DNA of 64,000 nucleotides from Datura wrightii (lineage: Eukaryota; Streptophyta; Magnoliopsida; Solanales; Solanaceae), in NCBI GenBank assembly GCA_035772735.1, contig JASDFA010000010.1:130575001-130639000 (forward strand), in the 5' to 3' direction. The notes beneath the pieces are model-generated. The model saw only the letters and a list, made by a program, of their open reading frames with translations. It did no database searches and had not been told where the DNA came from. Position numbers and translations under genes: made by a program. Below, piece after piece: positions 12,438-24,193 of the stretch (position 1 is the first letter of the stretch; the number at the start of each line of letters is the position of its first letter).

Positions 12438-13677
12438 ACCTTATTAAGCTATCTATGGATAAAATGCCTTCAGAAAAAGAAAAAAAGCATCAGTAAAAAG
12501 ATAATAACTAAAAATTTAAAAAAGTCAAAACACAAGCAAAGCAAAGAAGAATTCAATAGTTTACTAGCAGTGCTTGCTACCTGGCAGGAGTCACAAATAA
12601 AAGTGACATAGCTTCAAGTCATAGGCATTAGGATGAGGGCTTACAGGCCAAAGAAATCTCTCAAGTAGAAGCTCATACAAGGTTTGATAAATCTACACAA
12701 AAGGAGGAGGAGATGAAGATGGTTCTTTTGATCACTGTGAGGATAAATCTTCTCAACAAGAAAGTTAAACTGAACATGGGGATGATAAAAGTTCGAGATG
12801 ACTCTGCTAATTATTCGAAAGATAAATCTTCCGAAGAAAGAACTAAACAGGTAGATGATGAAGATAAAGATGGTTCAGCTAATCATTCTAAAGATAAATT
12901 TTTTCAGCAAGGATCTGATATGGAAGAAGATAATAATGATGGTAATAAAAATAATAATACCACAACATCTGAATTATAGAAGTCCCCTTGTGAACCAAGA
13001 AGCAAACAAGCAAATGATGTGAAAGCTAGTCTTCTTCTACTGCTGAAGCATCTAGTAGTGACAAGGATCCAAATAGATTTTACACTGATACAATTATCAA
13101 AATTATCAGGCTTGATAATTACGACTTGAAGATGTTGATGGCATTGCAAAAAAATCTGGGTGGTGATATTTTTGTGAGATCAGGTACGAATAGGGCCTTT
13201 AATGAGTTTAGAAAGATCTTTAGGGATCAAAAATTAGAAATTTTCTTTGGAACTAGTTGTTTTGAGGAGTTCATGGACTCATGGGATGAAATCACTGCAC
13301 GGTTTCAAATGACTATGATGTATAGTCTTCTTCAATGCAGAATTATATGCAACAAAATAGAGGAGATTTGGATAAACTAGTATGACATTTTGATTTACTT
13401 TGGCATGAAGGAGTGCACCATTGTGATTGGATTGATATGTTATTATCCTCTTGTCGTTAAGGACAAGAATAAAATTACAACTAAAGATGATGAATTGGTT
13501 AAATTCGTGGGCAAGAGCTATAATAAAAAAGAATTTAATTATCCATCTGCAATCCAAATCAGTCGCAAAAAGTACCTAGAATCACTGTGCTTAGTTTGAT
13601 TTGTGCACAATATTTTCTATTTAAGAGATGTAGCTGAGAATATTTCATCTGATTAGGTTAAACACTCTATGGACCAT

Positions 13678-16193
13678 TGTCACGACCCGAACATAGACCC
13701 AAATCGTAACATAGGACAAGGAGCCCCAAGAGACTCCAAGTCGACCCATGGAATGAACATTCATCTAGCTTTATACCATTTAAAGCAGAATACTAAACAT
13801 GCGACATAACGGAAACATAAACGTAACATATCATAGCATAACAATCGGGAAGTACTAGACATACATATCAGCTGAGTACTACATATGGTCTGAAAGCCTC
13901 TATTATGTAAGATGGGTTGATGGGACAACATCCCCAACTAACCCCGCAAAATGGAGACAAAAGAACATCATCAATGTCTAGACATATGGCCCTCAGAATA
14001 TGAGGACTCACCAACAAAGCTGGTAGCTAACTCTGAGATGGACTAATGATGGAGATGAGCCTGAGAATCGGGTCCTGTATCATGTAACGGTACAACATAG
14101 AAAGTATGCGGTCAGTATGTGGAATGTACAGAGTATGCAAGGTAAGTAAAACAAACATTTAAAATATTTAAAACTCATAAATGAACATAAGAGTAGGACA
14201 ACATGCTCATATTATAAATATCGTAATATAACATAAGGCTCAAGGTTTTCAAAACATTCGTAATACAACCGTAATCATAATCATAAAAGAAAAGCTTTAT
14301 TGAACATGACTTGATCCAATATACATAATCATAAACATGCATAAATCATGAGGAACAGCGGGAGATTCTCTTAACCAACATACCCTATATGAGCACACAT
14401 GAAGCCTGACTTATAACCCTAGTCGGGAGGGCGTTCGTACCTTGCCAAGGGTAGGACCATGAAAGTGTGATATCACCATGAAGAAAGGGCCATTTGGGCC
14501 GGGGAAATTCATGAAAGGGGTCCCAACATACCTACGGTGGCACGTAGTTCATGAGATCTGGGGCTTAACCTGAGCCCCGAACCTACTCGGTGTTTGATAC
14601 TACTCCCAAAACATATATAGTGCTCATAGTATAACATGCATGAATTCATGGGCTATTTAAATCATGATAATCATAAACATACTTGTACATACGTGAACTA
14701 GCCATGAAACGAGACCCATGAGTCGGCCAAAACATAATGATTCATAAGGTTTATACATACTTGTAAATCATGCATATAGCTTGGAATTCATAAAATCATG
14801 AAGGGTAATATCATAAATCCATAATTCAAATCGTAAATCATGTTGGGTTCGTAAATGTCATCATTTGAAGAGAAGATCATAGATCAATTCATCATGGGTC
14901 ATGCATAATTAGGCTTAATTTCATAGAAATCAAAAGCGATAAAATTATAAATGGTTTAAATAATGAAAAATGATCAAAACCCATAGATTATGATGAGATT
15001 CTAAAATCACAAAACCTATTATCAAATCATTATACTTTTATAAAAATCATCTTCAAAACCCCATGAGTTTTTAATAAAATTTTTGTAAAAATCATAAAGG
15101 ATGGGCATGGGTGTGGAAGGAATCACCCATTGATAGCCTTACATATCTGGGTTGATGATCCCTTAACTTTTTTTGAAGAATCAAGAGGAATTGAGAAATT
15201 GGAGGTGATGAGCCCTAACTTCTTCTTGAGAGAAATATCAATCTATGGATGTTTGAAGAGGGTGAGGATTTAGGCTAGGCTAATCCCTTTAATCCGATCT
15301 TAAGGAAGCCCAAAACGACGTCATTTAAGAGTTAGAAGCATAGGATTTTATCAAAATACCCCCAAACTGCCAAAAAAAGACCTGGTACTAGCAGTTCCAA
15401 CGACCAACAGGACGGGTCGTTGGTTGCTACAGTGGCCCGTTCTGAGGTCCGTTGTTACCTATTGCTACTGCTGCACCAAACTGCTCATAACTTTTCACTC
15501 CGAACTTCAATTGATGCAAGGTCGGATCCGTTGGAAAGAAGACTTCAAGGGATTCAATTTGAGGTGCTAAATCATACAAAAACATTTTGTAAAATGAAAT
15601 TTATGGCCGTTTGAAGTTGACCCTTGTGAGAACTTATACGAACACTCAATCGGTAAAAGGGCTCTCAACTCAACTTCGTGTTAGAGATTCTTTATGAATA
15701 TAATTTGCATGTAATACACTTATTATACTTAGTAATTGATCTTAACACCTTTTTTCCATAAATTCACCAACTCGGGTCTATCCATATACCTAGAATGATT
15801 CCAAACTTAGCCCGAGATTTTCAACAAACTAGTAGAACCAACGACCCAACAAACAACGGGCCGTGGTAACAAACAACGGGCCGTGGTAACAAACAACGGA
15901 CCATTGGTCTATCCATTGGTTTCCCTTCATTCTTCCTTCGAAATTCTCTTCATCTTCTTCAACGACCACAAATAACGACCGGTTCAATCAAGCCACGGTC
16001 CGTACAATCCCCTCATGGGTTCTGGGCAAATTTCTAACTGCTCTATGGTGATGAAACAATGAGTACTTCCAACGACCCGTTGGACCATACAACGAACCGT
16101 ACTGAGGTTCGTTGATTGGTTCTGGTATAGTTTTCCTGTTGTTTTCTATTGTAAGCCTCAGGTCTAACCTAGGGAACTTTTTGGGGTGTTACA
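13678..16193 (-). mobile_element. Solo LTR of a Tekay/Del-like Ty3/gypsy element
   Basis: The 2,516-bp segment runs from TGTCACGACCCGAAC to GGGGTGTTACA and is flanked by ACCAT on both sides (13673-13677 and 16194-16198), the 5-bp duplication of an LTR-element insertion. No gag or pol is inside. Its reverse complement begins TGTAACACCCC, resembling the LTRs at 44006 and 53253, so it lies on the minus strand. It contains a perfect 9-bp inverted repeat (CCAACGACC 15397-15405 and GGTCGTTGG 15415-15423) and a 20-bp tandem repeat (15851-15890). A single LTR with intact duplication indicates LTR-LTR recombination after insertion. Confidence 0.85.
15851..15890. repeat. 20-bp tandem repeat within the solo LTR
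   Basis: Two exact copies of AAACAACGGGCCGTGGTAAC, followed by a third decayed start (AAACAACGGACC at 15891). Confidence 0.9.
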
Positions 16194-16394
16194 ACCATGA
16201 GGCATGCAACACATATCCATGGGGCCGCAAAAAATTCAAGCTCATTGTTGAATATCTAATAAGGGAGCTAAACCCAACCATAAAGACCATCAATCTCTAT
16301 GACTTCCCATGGGATTTCATAGTAAATTTTATTCAATTTTTTTCTTTTTATTATTTTTGAGTTCATTCGTTATTCTGATCCTCTATGATATTAT

Positions 16395-17777
16395 TGTATT
16401 GCCCAAATCCACCTCTAGTTAAGATTGTGTACACGGTTGATTGTAATATAATTGCCCAACAAAGAGTTGGCATCATATTCATGAGGACTTAGTATTGGTC
16501 AAGGCTACTAAGTAAAGAAAATATAATTAGATGCTTTAAGAACTACTCAAGTTAATGGGTAAAGGGAGAATTAAACTAAAAATGCAAGATCTAGATTGCA
16601 AAGTATTAAATCAATAAGAGAAGATGCTAGGGATGTGTTTCCACATAGTATTGATCCACCTAAATAACTCAATTAGGTTTATCAATAATGAGCTCTTTGT
16701 AAATATGCAAGAAATCACTTAGTCAATCCTTTGGTGTCTTTCAATAGCCAAGTAATGTTTATCCCAAATAACTCTTTCAAATTGATGATAATTCAAATCT
16801 AAACCGATTGTAAATTACCAATTAGATTCATCAAATCACTAAGTGAATCTATTAATCAGGGGTTATGCCTTGGGTCATTGTTAACTGATGCTACCCAAAC
16901 TCTAATTAGCTCTTCCAAGCACAATTGCAACAATTTGGCATGAGTCAGTGTTTGCAACTACCAATTGCAGCTTACAAATCAAAAATCAATAAAATATTTA
17001 AAAACCCATTTATCAATTCATCCTAATTGAGATCAATAGGGTTCACAACTCTATTAGGTTCACAATTCTAGATAAGAATTTAGATGATCATGAGTAGAAA
17101 AGAAAAAGAAACCACGAAATTATGCATGATCAACTTACAAATTAATTGAAGAGAGAGAAATCCAAAGTATGAAATATATCTTCAAATTGTCTTCAAAATA
17201 TAATGCGTACTCTCTAATAGTCTATTCTCTACTGTAAAGTTCTGACTCCCAAGAAAAATGACTAAAAAGACTAGTTATACTAAGTTCAAAACCCCAAGTC
17301 TAATTTAAATTTGGCAGGCCTAGTTCAAATTATGAATTGTATCTTGCACCGCATTTTAAATTTGATCTTTGTTCAGTTGGCTACTATTCTTCAAGTTACG
17401 AACTATACTTTGGATTTACGATCCGTATCTGCTCCACATGGACTGCGCTTCAGATTTTTTAACTCATTGCTTTAAAAAATGGCTTCATTTATGGTCCATG
17501 TTTTGCATTTGTAGTCCGTATCTGCTCTTGTAAAATGGAGTCTCAAGATGCCAACTCACTGGATGATATCACATTTGAATACACAAATCATATTTTGAAT
17601 GTACAGTTCGTCTATTCCCCTTTTTTTGGCAGAAGTTCTGTGAATGGTGCCTCTTTGCTCAAACTTATGTGATTCTTGAAATTTAGGAAAATAATATTAT
17701 TGTTGAATTAATTAGTACTTAAAGGCATGCAAAATTGTATGAAAAAAAGTTCAAATGTGTCGCGAAACCCCGATACA
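16395..17777 (-). repeat. 3' LTR of element 3
   Basis: On the minus strand it begins TGTATCGGGGTTTCGCGACA and ends GGGCAATACA, with TG/CA ends. The opening block is similar to the solo LTR at 41217-42774, as shown by shared CATTTTGCATG- and TTTAGGAGCTA-like stretches. Its right boundary is set by the purine-rich block and by comparison with elements 1 and 2, whose LTRs begin at the same relative place. Confidence 0.7.
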
Positions 17778-19707
17778 TTAACTCCCCCAACTAAAAGCTT
17801 TTGCTTGTCCTCAAGCAACTAAGATAAGAAAATCTAACCTAGACACATGTTCCAATATCATAAAGTGTAATGTCTTTGGTGGTTTTGTCCAAGTAGCTAT
17901 AGGCATCCAATTTTCAAACAAGCCATCCTCTCCATTATATATAAACACAATATCTCACTACCATTAAGACCAAATATGCAATCTCTACTTATTACAACAT
18001 ATCAACAATCAAGACACCTAGATTGAGAATCAACTTATGCTAGTCATTTTCATCCACATTCCCTCACATTAAACCAAAGAAATTATTCATTCTTTAGAAA
18101 TAAGGATCACACATAATACATGGACACAAGATAAAGTGAGAAAAGAAAGACACTCAACTCTCAAAAAAATGTTCACAAGTTAAGTCATAACTATCATATG
18201 CTTGCCTTTATTCATAAATACCTCTACTTTTGAAAGTTTGGATTGAGATCATATAAGGGATTTCCTAAGATTGTAATGTTGGTCCAAAGGGATATTGGAT
18301 ACATATATGGAATTTAGTGACTCAGTGCCATCCATGAACACTACATCACCTTCATACTTTCTTTTTTCTTTTGTTCCCTTCTTTTCTTTCCTTTCTTTCA
18401 TTAGAATTTTTCACAACCCAAAGTACCTTTTGTGAGCTTATTTTATTTTTCTCTTTTTCATTTTCTTTCTTTTTCTATTTTTTCCTCTTTCTTTTCTTTC
18501 TTGCTCAATAGACCTTGGGAAGTGGTTAAACAACTCATCTCTAAACTTTTCTTTCTTTTTTACCTTCTCACCCCCAACTTACACCTTTTTACTCCAGTAC
18601 AAGATTTCACAGTGTCAAGGAGGATGGGTTCTAAAGAGGATCAAGTAAGAATTGATTTCTATTTCATTACGGTTGATCAAGAAAAAGGATCATAGGCTCA
18701 AAAGAGGAGACTAGGGATACATGTATCATTTGGTAGGATCATGTAGGCAAATGAGGCTTTTGAAACACAAAAAGACCTAAGTTTATCTCTACACCCAATC
18801 AACCCTAACCTAAAGCATGAGTAATGCAAACTCTAGAGTGTGACTATAATAAGTGAACAAAACTAAAGTCCTCGCCACACATTGGCACATGGATATCAGA
18901 TGGACTAATCATATCTACTCTTAAGTAGGTAATATTATGTCGCAGTAATCACAAGTAAATATCATAAATAAAGGTTAACATGTCAATACAGAATAGTTGT
19001 GGCAAAAATTTAAAGGGGGTTAATTTTTCACAAGTCATCACATATGCAAGCATTAAGCTCATTTGCCACCACCATTTAAGTCAAAAATACATTATTCAAA
19101 CCAAAACTATACGAGCATAGACTGGTACCTATAAAGGATTGCCTAGCAATTTATCATCCGGACCAATCACTACGATACCTAACTACATTATTAGGCCAGA
19201 CTCAATAGAAATGAAGTCTCTCAAAAAAGAATCATGGCTAAGAAAACTTAGAAAAACTCTAACATCCTATAAAAAAGCAACTACATCTATACTAACTACA
19301 AAAGCAAGAAATACTACAAAATTAAAAAGCAAATACACACAACCCCTTTTTATTATCAATATCATGTTCCTACAAGCAATGATTTCATCAAGCACCCAAT
19401 AAAAGAAAAAATACCCTATCCCCAACTTAAAAATGTGCAAAGTCCCTAATGCACGAAAAATGATAAATGTAGGGTATAAGAACTCCTTAAGGCACTCAAA
19501 GCGCACTAGTTGATCCATGCAAAATGATAAATGTAGGGGATAAGAACTCTCTGAGGCACTTAAAGCGCACAAGTCTGATCCATATGGTACAATCGCAGGG
19601 ATGTCCACCGGGGTGGTAGGAACACCAGCAATTGAGGTGCTAGCCTCCTTATCAATGTGAGATTGGAACTCTTTGTTCAACAATGTCTCCCTCTTTGTAG
19701 CTCGAAT
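17778..19707 (-). other. 3' non-coding part of element 3
   Basis: About 1.9 kb between the ORF2 stop and the 3' LTR, without a plausible gene. It has long pyrimidine tracts on the + strand (TTTCTTTT-type, 18360-18500). Short blocks such as AAGGATCATAGGCTCAAAAG (18684 on) recur in similar form at the same relative position in elements 1, 2 and 4. Confidence 0.55.
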
Positions 19708-20978
19708 CTAAGACACCACAACAGGATCCATATCAGAGTCATCTTCTTCCTGAAGATCCTCCTCATTTGTCTCTCCCATCTCCTCCATCAATGGCATTTT
19801 ACCTGAGTCACATGGAGGAGTGGGACCTCTAGGTAGTGAAGTTCTAGAAGTGAGGATCTAGCATGTGAAACTCTGGAAGGTGAAACCCTGGTAGGTGTAG
19901 CTCTTGGAAGGGAACTCTAGCAGGTAAGGCTCTAGGAGGTGAGCCCAAAAGACGAGCAAGGGGCAGGATAACATCATCGACCAACAACTCTATCTCAATG
20001 TCCTCAACTAGAGGACCTCTAGCCTTTAGCTCTATCACAATTGCCTCGCTCTCTTCTAGATCTGCTCGGAGGAGTATCACCTCAATCTGGACAGAGCCCC
20101 TCTCTAGCTATATCACCCTAGCATCAGTAGAATCAAGCCTAGCCAACGTTATTTGCTGCGTGATAATCAAAGAGTCCCTCAATGACTATAGAGCCTTCTC
20201 AATGGCTTTATAGGTAAAGGTAGGCATCTCATCGATCAATCAAGCCTGCTGCCTCTCCTCTCTCTCTCGGTAGGACGCCATACTAGCAAAACTCTCATGA
20301 GTGAGGTGGATTATCCCACTCTGTGCCTTGGAAGTAGATGTGGTCCTACTAGGACTGGCTGGTATGAAGCCTGGAACTGTAGTGGAGGAGCTGGCTCCTT
20401 GAGGAGCGGGCTTGACTGGAAGTGCCTTAGAAGCGGCTGGCGGTGGGGCATGACAATGCTCTGTGGGATCTCGGGATGGACCCCTTATATATTGGGCTCG
20501 CCACCACCTGACATCAGGGAACCAAGGTTGCGGGGGACTAGAATGAGGGCCTTATCACTCATCTTGGTGATATCTACCACTACTTTTCTTTTGTAAGTAT
20601 CCTCCTCTGCAATATGGGCACTCTGGCCCTCGGCACAAAGGTGCGACAAGAGCTGGGCACGGTAATAAAGTCACTATCTGTAGTGCCCTCTCCTTAATAT
20701 CAGTGAATAACAACTGACCAATATCCACTCACCTTATATCCATAATGGCTGGTATCACTAAACCATGACCATGTGTCAAAGGTTTGTTGCTCTTCGTGGG
20801 ATAGATGCGACTTCATCACATTCCACCAAAATTTAGCTTGAAGCTTCAGGTCCCTCTTGAAGATCGGGGCCGTGTCGGTAGTGGCCCATACTAGTGGAGC
20901 TCTAGAAATGAGTTTGGCCATCCAAGGCTGGGAACTGTCTTTGATATTGGCCTTTTCATCATAGGCCGCAGTTCTTAA
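19708..20978 (-). pseudogene. ORF2 of element 3, C-terminal half
   Basis: Minus-strand coding remnant. Near the cut (20990-20700) it encodes LRTAAYDEKANIKDSS, then TTDTAPIFKRDLKLQAKFWW, the family motif in which a basic segment precedes A-K-F-W-W. Further on it becomes broken by stops and ends in an acidic tail (NEEDLQEEDDSDMDP) before TAG at 19708-19710. The N-terminal half lies beyond element 2 at 41066-41216 and beyond the solo LTR at 42775-42990. It resembles proteins annotated as 'putative plant transposon protein domain'; the biochemical role of that family is unknown to me. Confidence 0.6.
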
Positions 20979-22391
20979 TGTCCAATTCACTCCTCACAAG
21001 GATGGAAAAGTAAATGGTCATTGGCAAACAAATATACTCGACGAGTGTCAGGGTCGAATCCCATAGGGAATAGTAGTTGATCACGCAAAAGTTTTCTATA
21101 AAATTGAAGCAATTTGCATCAATGTCTCAAAAACAATAAAGTAAAAATTGGGGGAATCACAACTTGTCAATTGAACTACAAATTCACACATGATAACAGG
21201 GACAAAGCGTAGAAAATACCAAAGGAGAGAATACTAGGGGTTTGATATTTAAGAGGTATCATTGGATGGTAATTACCAACAACTCCTAGCATTACTCAAT
21301 AGTATAATTAGTATTAGATGATGTGGCACCTGACGTTTTTCAACCAATTGGGTGCCTTATGCCTTGGGGTTTTCTCAAAACCCAAAGTCCTTTTCATAAC
21401 AACCACAATAACTTGGATACAAATCAAACTATTTCTAGCTTTAATTCTCAATGAGTGTGTGACAATGAGTTTTGGATATCTCTAGTCCAACCCCACATGA
21501 TCAACACCCAATTACCCACTAGTGTTTCTTCACACATATACTAAATCCCTTTTTCAAGCAAAATTAGAGTAAGTAAATACAACATACATTTGCAACTATG
21601 AGTATTTAGATTAAAACTAAGAGGAAACACTAGAATTATACCAATTGAGCAAATCTAAGATCAATTATACAATACCCAATCCAAATCAAACCCAATCATT
21701 TACACACCCCTAGCAAGAAATTTAGCTACTCATGTACGTAGAAGAAGACATTGCATTAAGTAATAATTCAATATTTATTCAACAAAATGAGTAGAAAAAT
21801 TCAAGCACAAGGTTCTGGTCTCCAATGGAGTTTTCTCTACCTTTTCAAAGAAGAAGATGAAAACTCTTCTTTTTACAATTTAATTTCAAAAATTTCTCTC
21901 TACCACTCTTTACTTTCTCTCTCTACTTTCTATCTCTACTTTCTATAGAATGGACTATTCTCCTTGTTTATAAAAAGGTACAAAAGTAGGGTACAAAATG
22001 CTCCTCTTTTTCTGAGCTGGACTCTTTTGCGCTTTTCCGACGGCCATCACTTGTGAGTCACCAGCATTTCATTGGTGTTGATCTGTTTTCTGCCAATCTA
22101 TCAGATCTGGTGGCTAGTGAGTTCTGGAGTAATCCGATGTTGGCATCAGCGAAATCCGCGGTCCGTCGGTAGACGTTCCTCTTTAGAATAGTGAGCATCT
22201 GCGGTCAGCTGGCGTTTGGTCGATGCCCTCTGATGGAGCACCGATCCTCATCTCAAATTTCATGCTTCCTCTACTCAAGTTAAGTACTTGCAAAGTTAAA
22301 GGAGAAAGGACATAAAATTCACCTAAATGACTTGAAAACTAAACAAAAACTCATGTCTAAGAGCATAATGAGTTGGTAAATTACCAACTCA
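20979..22391 (-). repeat. 3' LTR of element 2
   Basis: It pairs with the LTR at 39630-41065 along its length, and both finish (+ strand) with GAGTTGGTAAATTACCAACT followed by CA. Its outer end is decayed (TGTCCAATTCACTCC against TGATAACGTTCAAATTC). A TATA-like TTTTTATAAAC (minus strand, about 21966-21976) lies downstream of a GC-richer block with CACCAG/TGGTG-type inverted repeats (22040-22260). Confidence 0.8.
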
Positions 22392-22772
22392 TCAAACCTC
22401 CAAACTTGAACCATTGCTTTTCCTCAAGTAATGCAATTTTTTACGGCTTAGCAAATAGAACAACATGTTTTACCATATGAGTCTACGCACTAAGGACCAC
22501 TGAGCTTAAGACAACCCAAAAATGTTCACCGACTCAACGAAAAGAGAAACGACCCCACAAAATATGCAAATGTTTCAAGAGGTAACCACAATAAATAGGC
22601 ATGATTCACAAATATTTTCATTTTTCAAAACAAGGGCATTGTTTATCAAAACAAGCACACATAGCATCTCAAATCCTTGCAAATTCACATTCAAAGCCTT
22701 CCTTGAAGCTCACAACACTCATATCCCAATCACATTTTTACACCAATACAAGAATGTTCTCCAAGGGGTGAT

Positions 22773-24193
22773 TGTTCGTTGCTTTGGTTGGGTATAAAAC
22801 TACACGCAAGTGCACGTGGTCGAACAAGTAGTAAAGTGGCTTAAGTAAGCCAAGTATCGATCCCATAGGGACTGGGATGAAGTGCAATCTGCTCAAGTGT
22901 ACTATATTTCAATTCTAAAAATGCAGACAACAGTGTAACCAAGAAGTTGATATTTTTGATTTCTAATAATTATGCTAAGTCTAAAACAATTATCTAACGT
23001 GAATCTGAACTATTAATATGAGCATGCTGAGGTTAAATGAACATGTAATGAAATTAATTATCAATATAATTTGGTTTGCCTTTTCCTCCGGTTGCTAGTC
23101 AAGAATTATTGCCAAGGGATTAAAACTCTCATATTTAACCCCACTTAAGAATCATGAACCATCCACCTACATTTTTGTGATTAAATGCAATTCATGTTCT
23201 AGCCATACAAAACCGATTCCTAAATTGACTAATATGACTTTCAGGTATATTTCTATCCTGAAGGTAAATCAATTCTCAATTTTCCCAAACTAAGAAAGGA
23301 TCATATCCTATTAATTCACAACTTTCCAATTTCTTGCTCTCTCGAGTGAAACCGGACTTTTTAAATGTACACTAACGTAGGCCACACATTAATGCAGTAA
23401 GAACAAGAATCAATAGAACAACCATGGAAGAAAAGATGAAAAACCAAAGAATCAATAATCACATTTCATTACAATTGTTCTTAACCTCAGCAAGAAGATG
23501 AATTAGCCACTCATTTGTGGATTAAACATCGTTAAATGAGTGTTAAACATACAAGCAATTGAATACAAGAAGAAGGAAAGAGAGAAAAACCCTGATAATT
23601 TCGTCCCCTCAACTGCCTGTAACCCACGTTCTTGCTCCACCAAGTCAGAATCTTGAAAAATGAACCTAAGTGTTCTATTTATACTAGTGGAAATTTTTCC
23701 CGGAATAACAAGCAACGTGTCACGGAGTGCATCGCGGAGCACTGCCTCCGTGACACGCTACCGACGCGGACCCTCACTGGAAACTGGGGGTCCAGGAAAT
23801 AAGGCCCAACGTGGCACGGCGTGCAATGCGGAGCCGGGCCACCGTGCCACGGACCCATCGCGAACCCTCTTTGGAAATTGGGAGAAAATTCCCTATCCAG
23901 GCAGAAGGCCTCCGCGATGGCAGCGTGACACGGCTCCATCGCGGAGCCCCTTTATTTTGTGCTTTCCAATGCCTTGTCCCTTGCTCACATCCGAGTCCAA
24001 CCCCGATATCTTCCAACATACATTTTAGCTTCCCGAAATTACATTTTTCCTGCAAAACAATGCTAATCATGTTGGTTAGTATAAATTCACATTTTATTAC
24101 CAATTACATGAGAATGTATAAATATTGATAGATAAACAAGGCTAAAATGACACCTTTGAGTATCACTTGGGCATATAAATTTGCCCAAGATCA
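22773..24193 (-). repeat. 3' LTR of element 1
   Basis: On the + strand it begins TGTTCGTTGCTTTGGTTGGG and ends GCCCAAGATCA. It contains a TATAAATA box (minus strand, 23683-23676). Immediately upstream in transcript sense is the inverted repeat CGTGTCACGGAG (23716-23727) and CTCCGTGACACG (23746-23757) with an 18-nt spacer, followed by further variants to about 23950. Confidence 0.9.

Larger units (their letters stand above)
12438..16394 (+). pseudogene. DUF1985-type sequence, tandem copy B, split by a solo LTR
   Basis: A second head-to-tail copy of the unit at 11010-12437. It occupies 12438-13677 and 16199-16394, with a solo LTR and its duplicated ACCAT in between. Readable parts include DDSANYSKDKSSEERTKQVD (12790 on), LGGDIFVRSGTNRAFNEFRK and ITARFQMTMMYSLLQCRIIC (13126-13350), then YFGMKECTIVIGLICYYP and KFVGKSYNKKEFNYPSAIQI (13390-13570). 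This is a better-preserved DUF1985 core than copy A, but still broken. After the insertion it resumes with CCATGAGGCATGCAACACAT, matching copy A near 12240. It ends abruptly at 16394 where LTR 3 begins. The matching right flank is not in the window. Confidence 0.6.

Noticed and set aside
19139..19402. 87-codon + strand frame in the 3' region of element 3
   Set aside because: Low-complexity Lys/Thr/Ser composition with no counterpart in elements 1, 2 or 4.
23716..23950. Repeated palindromic words as a possible CRISPR-like array
   Set aside because: Repeats are inverted, not direct with regular unique spacers, and the DNA is plant nuclear.
23660..24128. Overlapping open frames on both strands in the GC-rich part of the LTR
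   Set aside because: They exist because the palindrome block is GC-rich and stop-poor. The same frames appear in each LTR copy (31961-32429, 55478-56122), differ by frame-neutral chance, and have no family resemblance.
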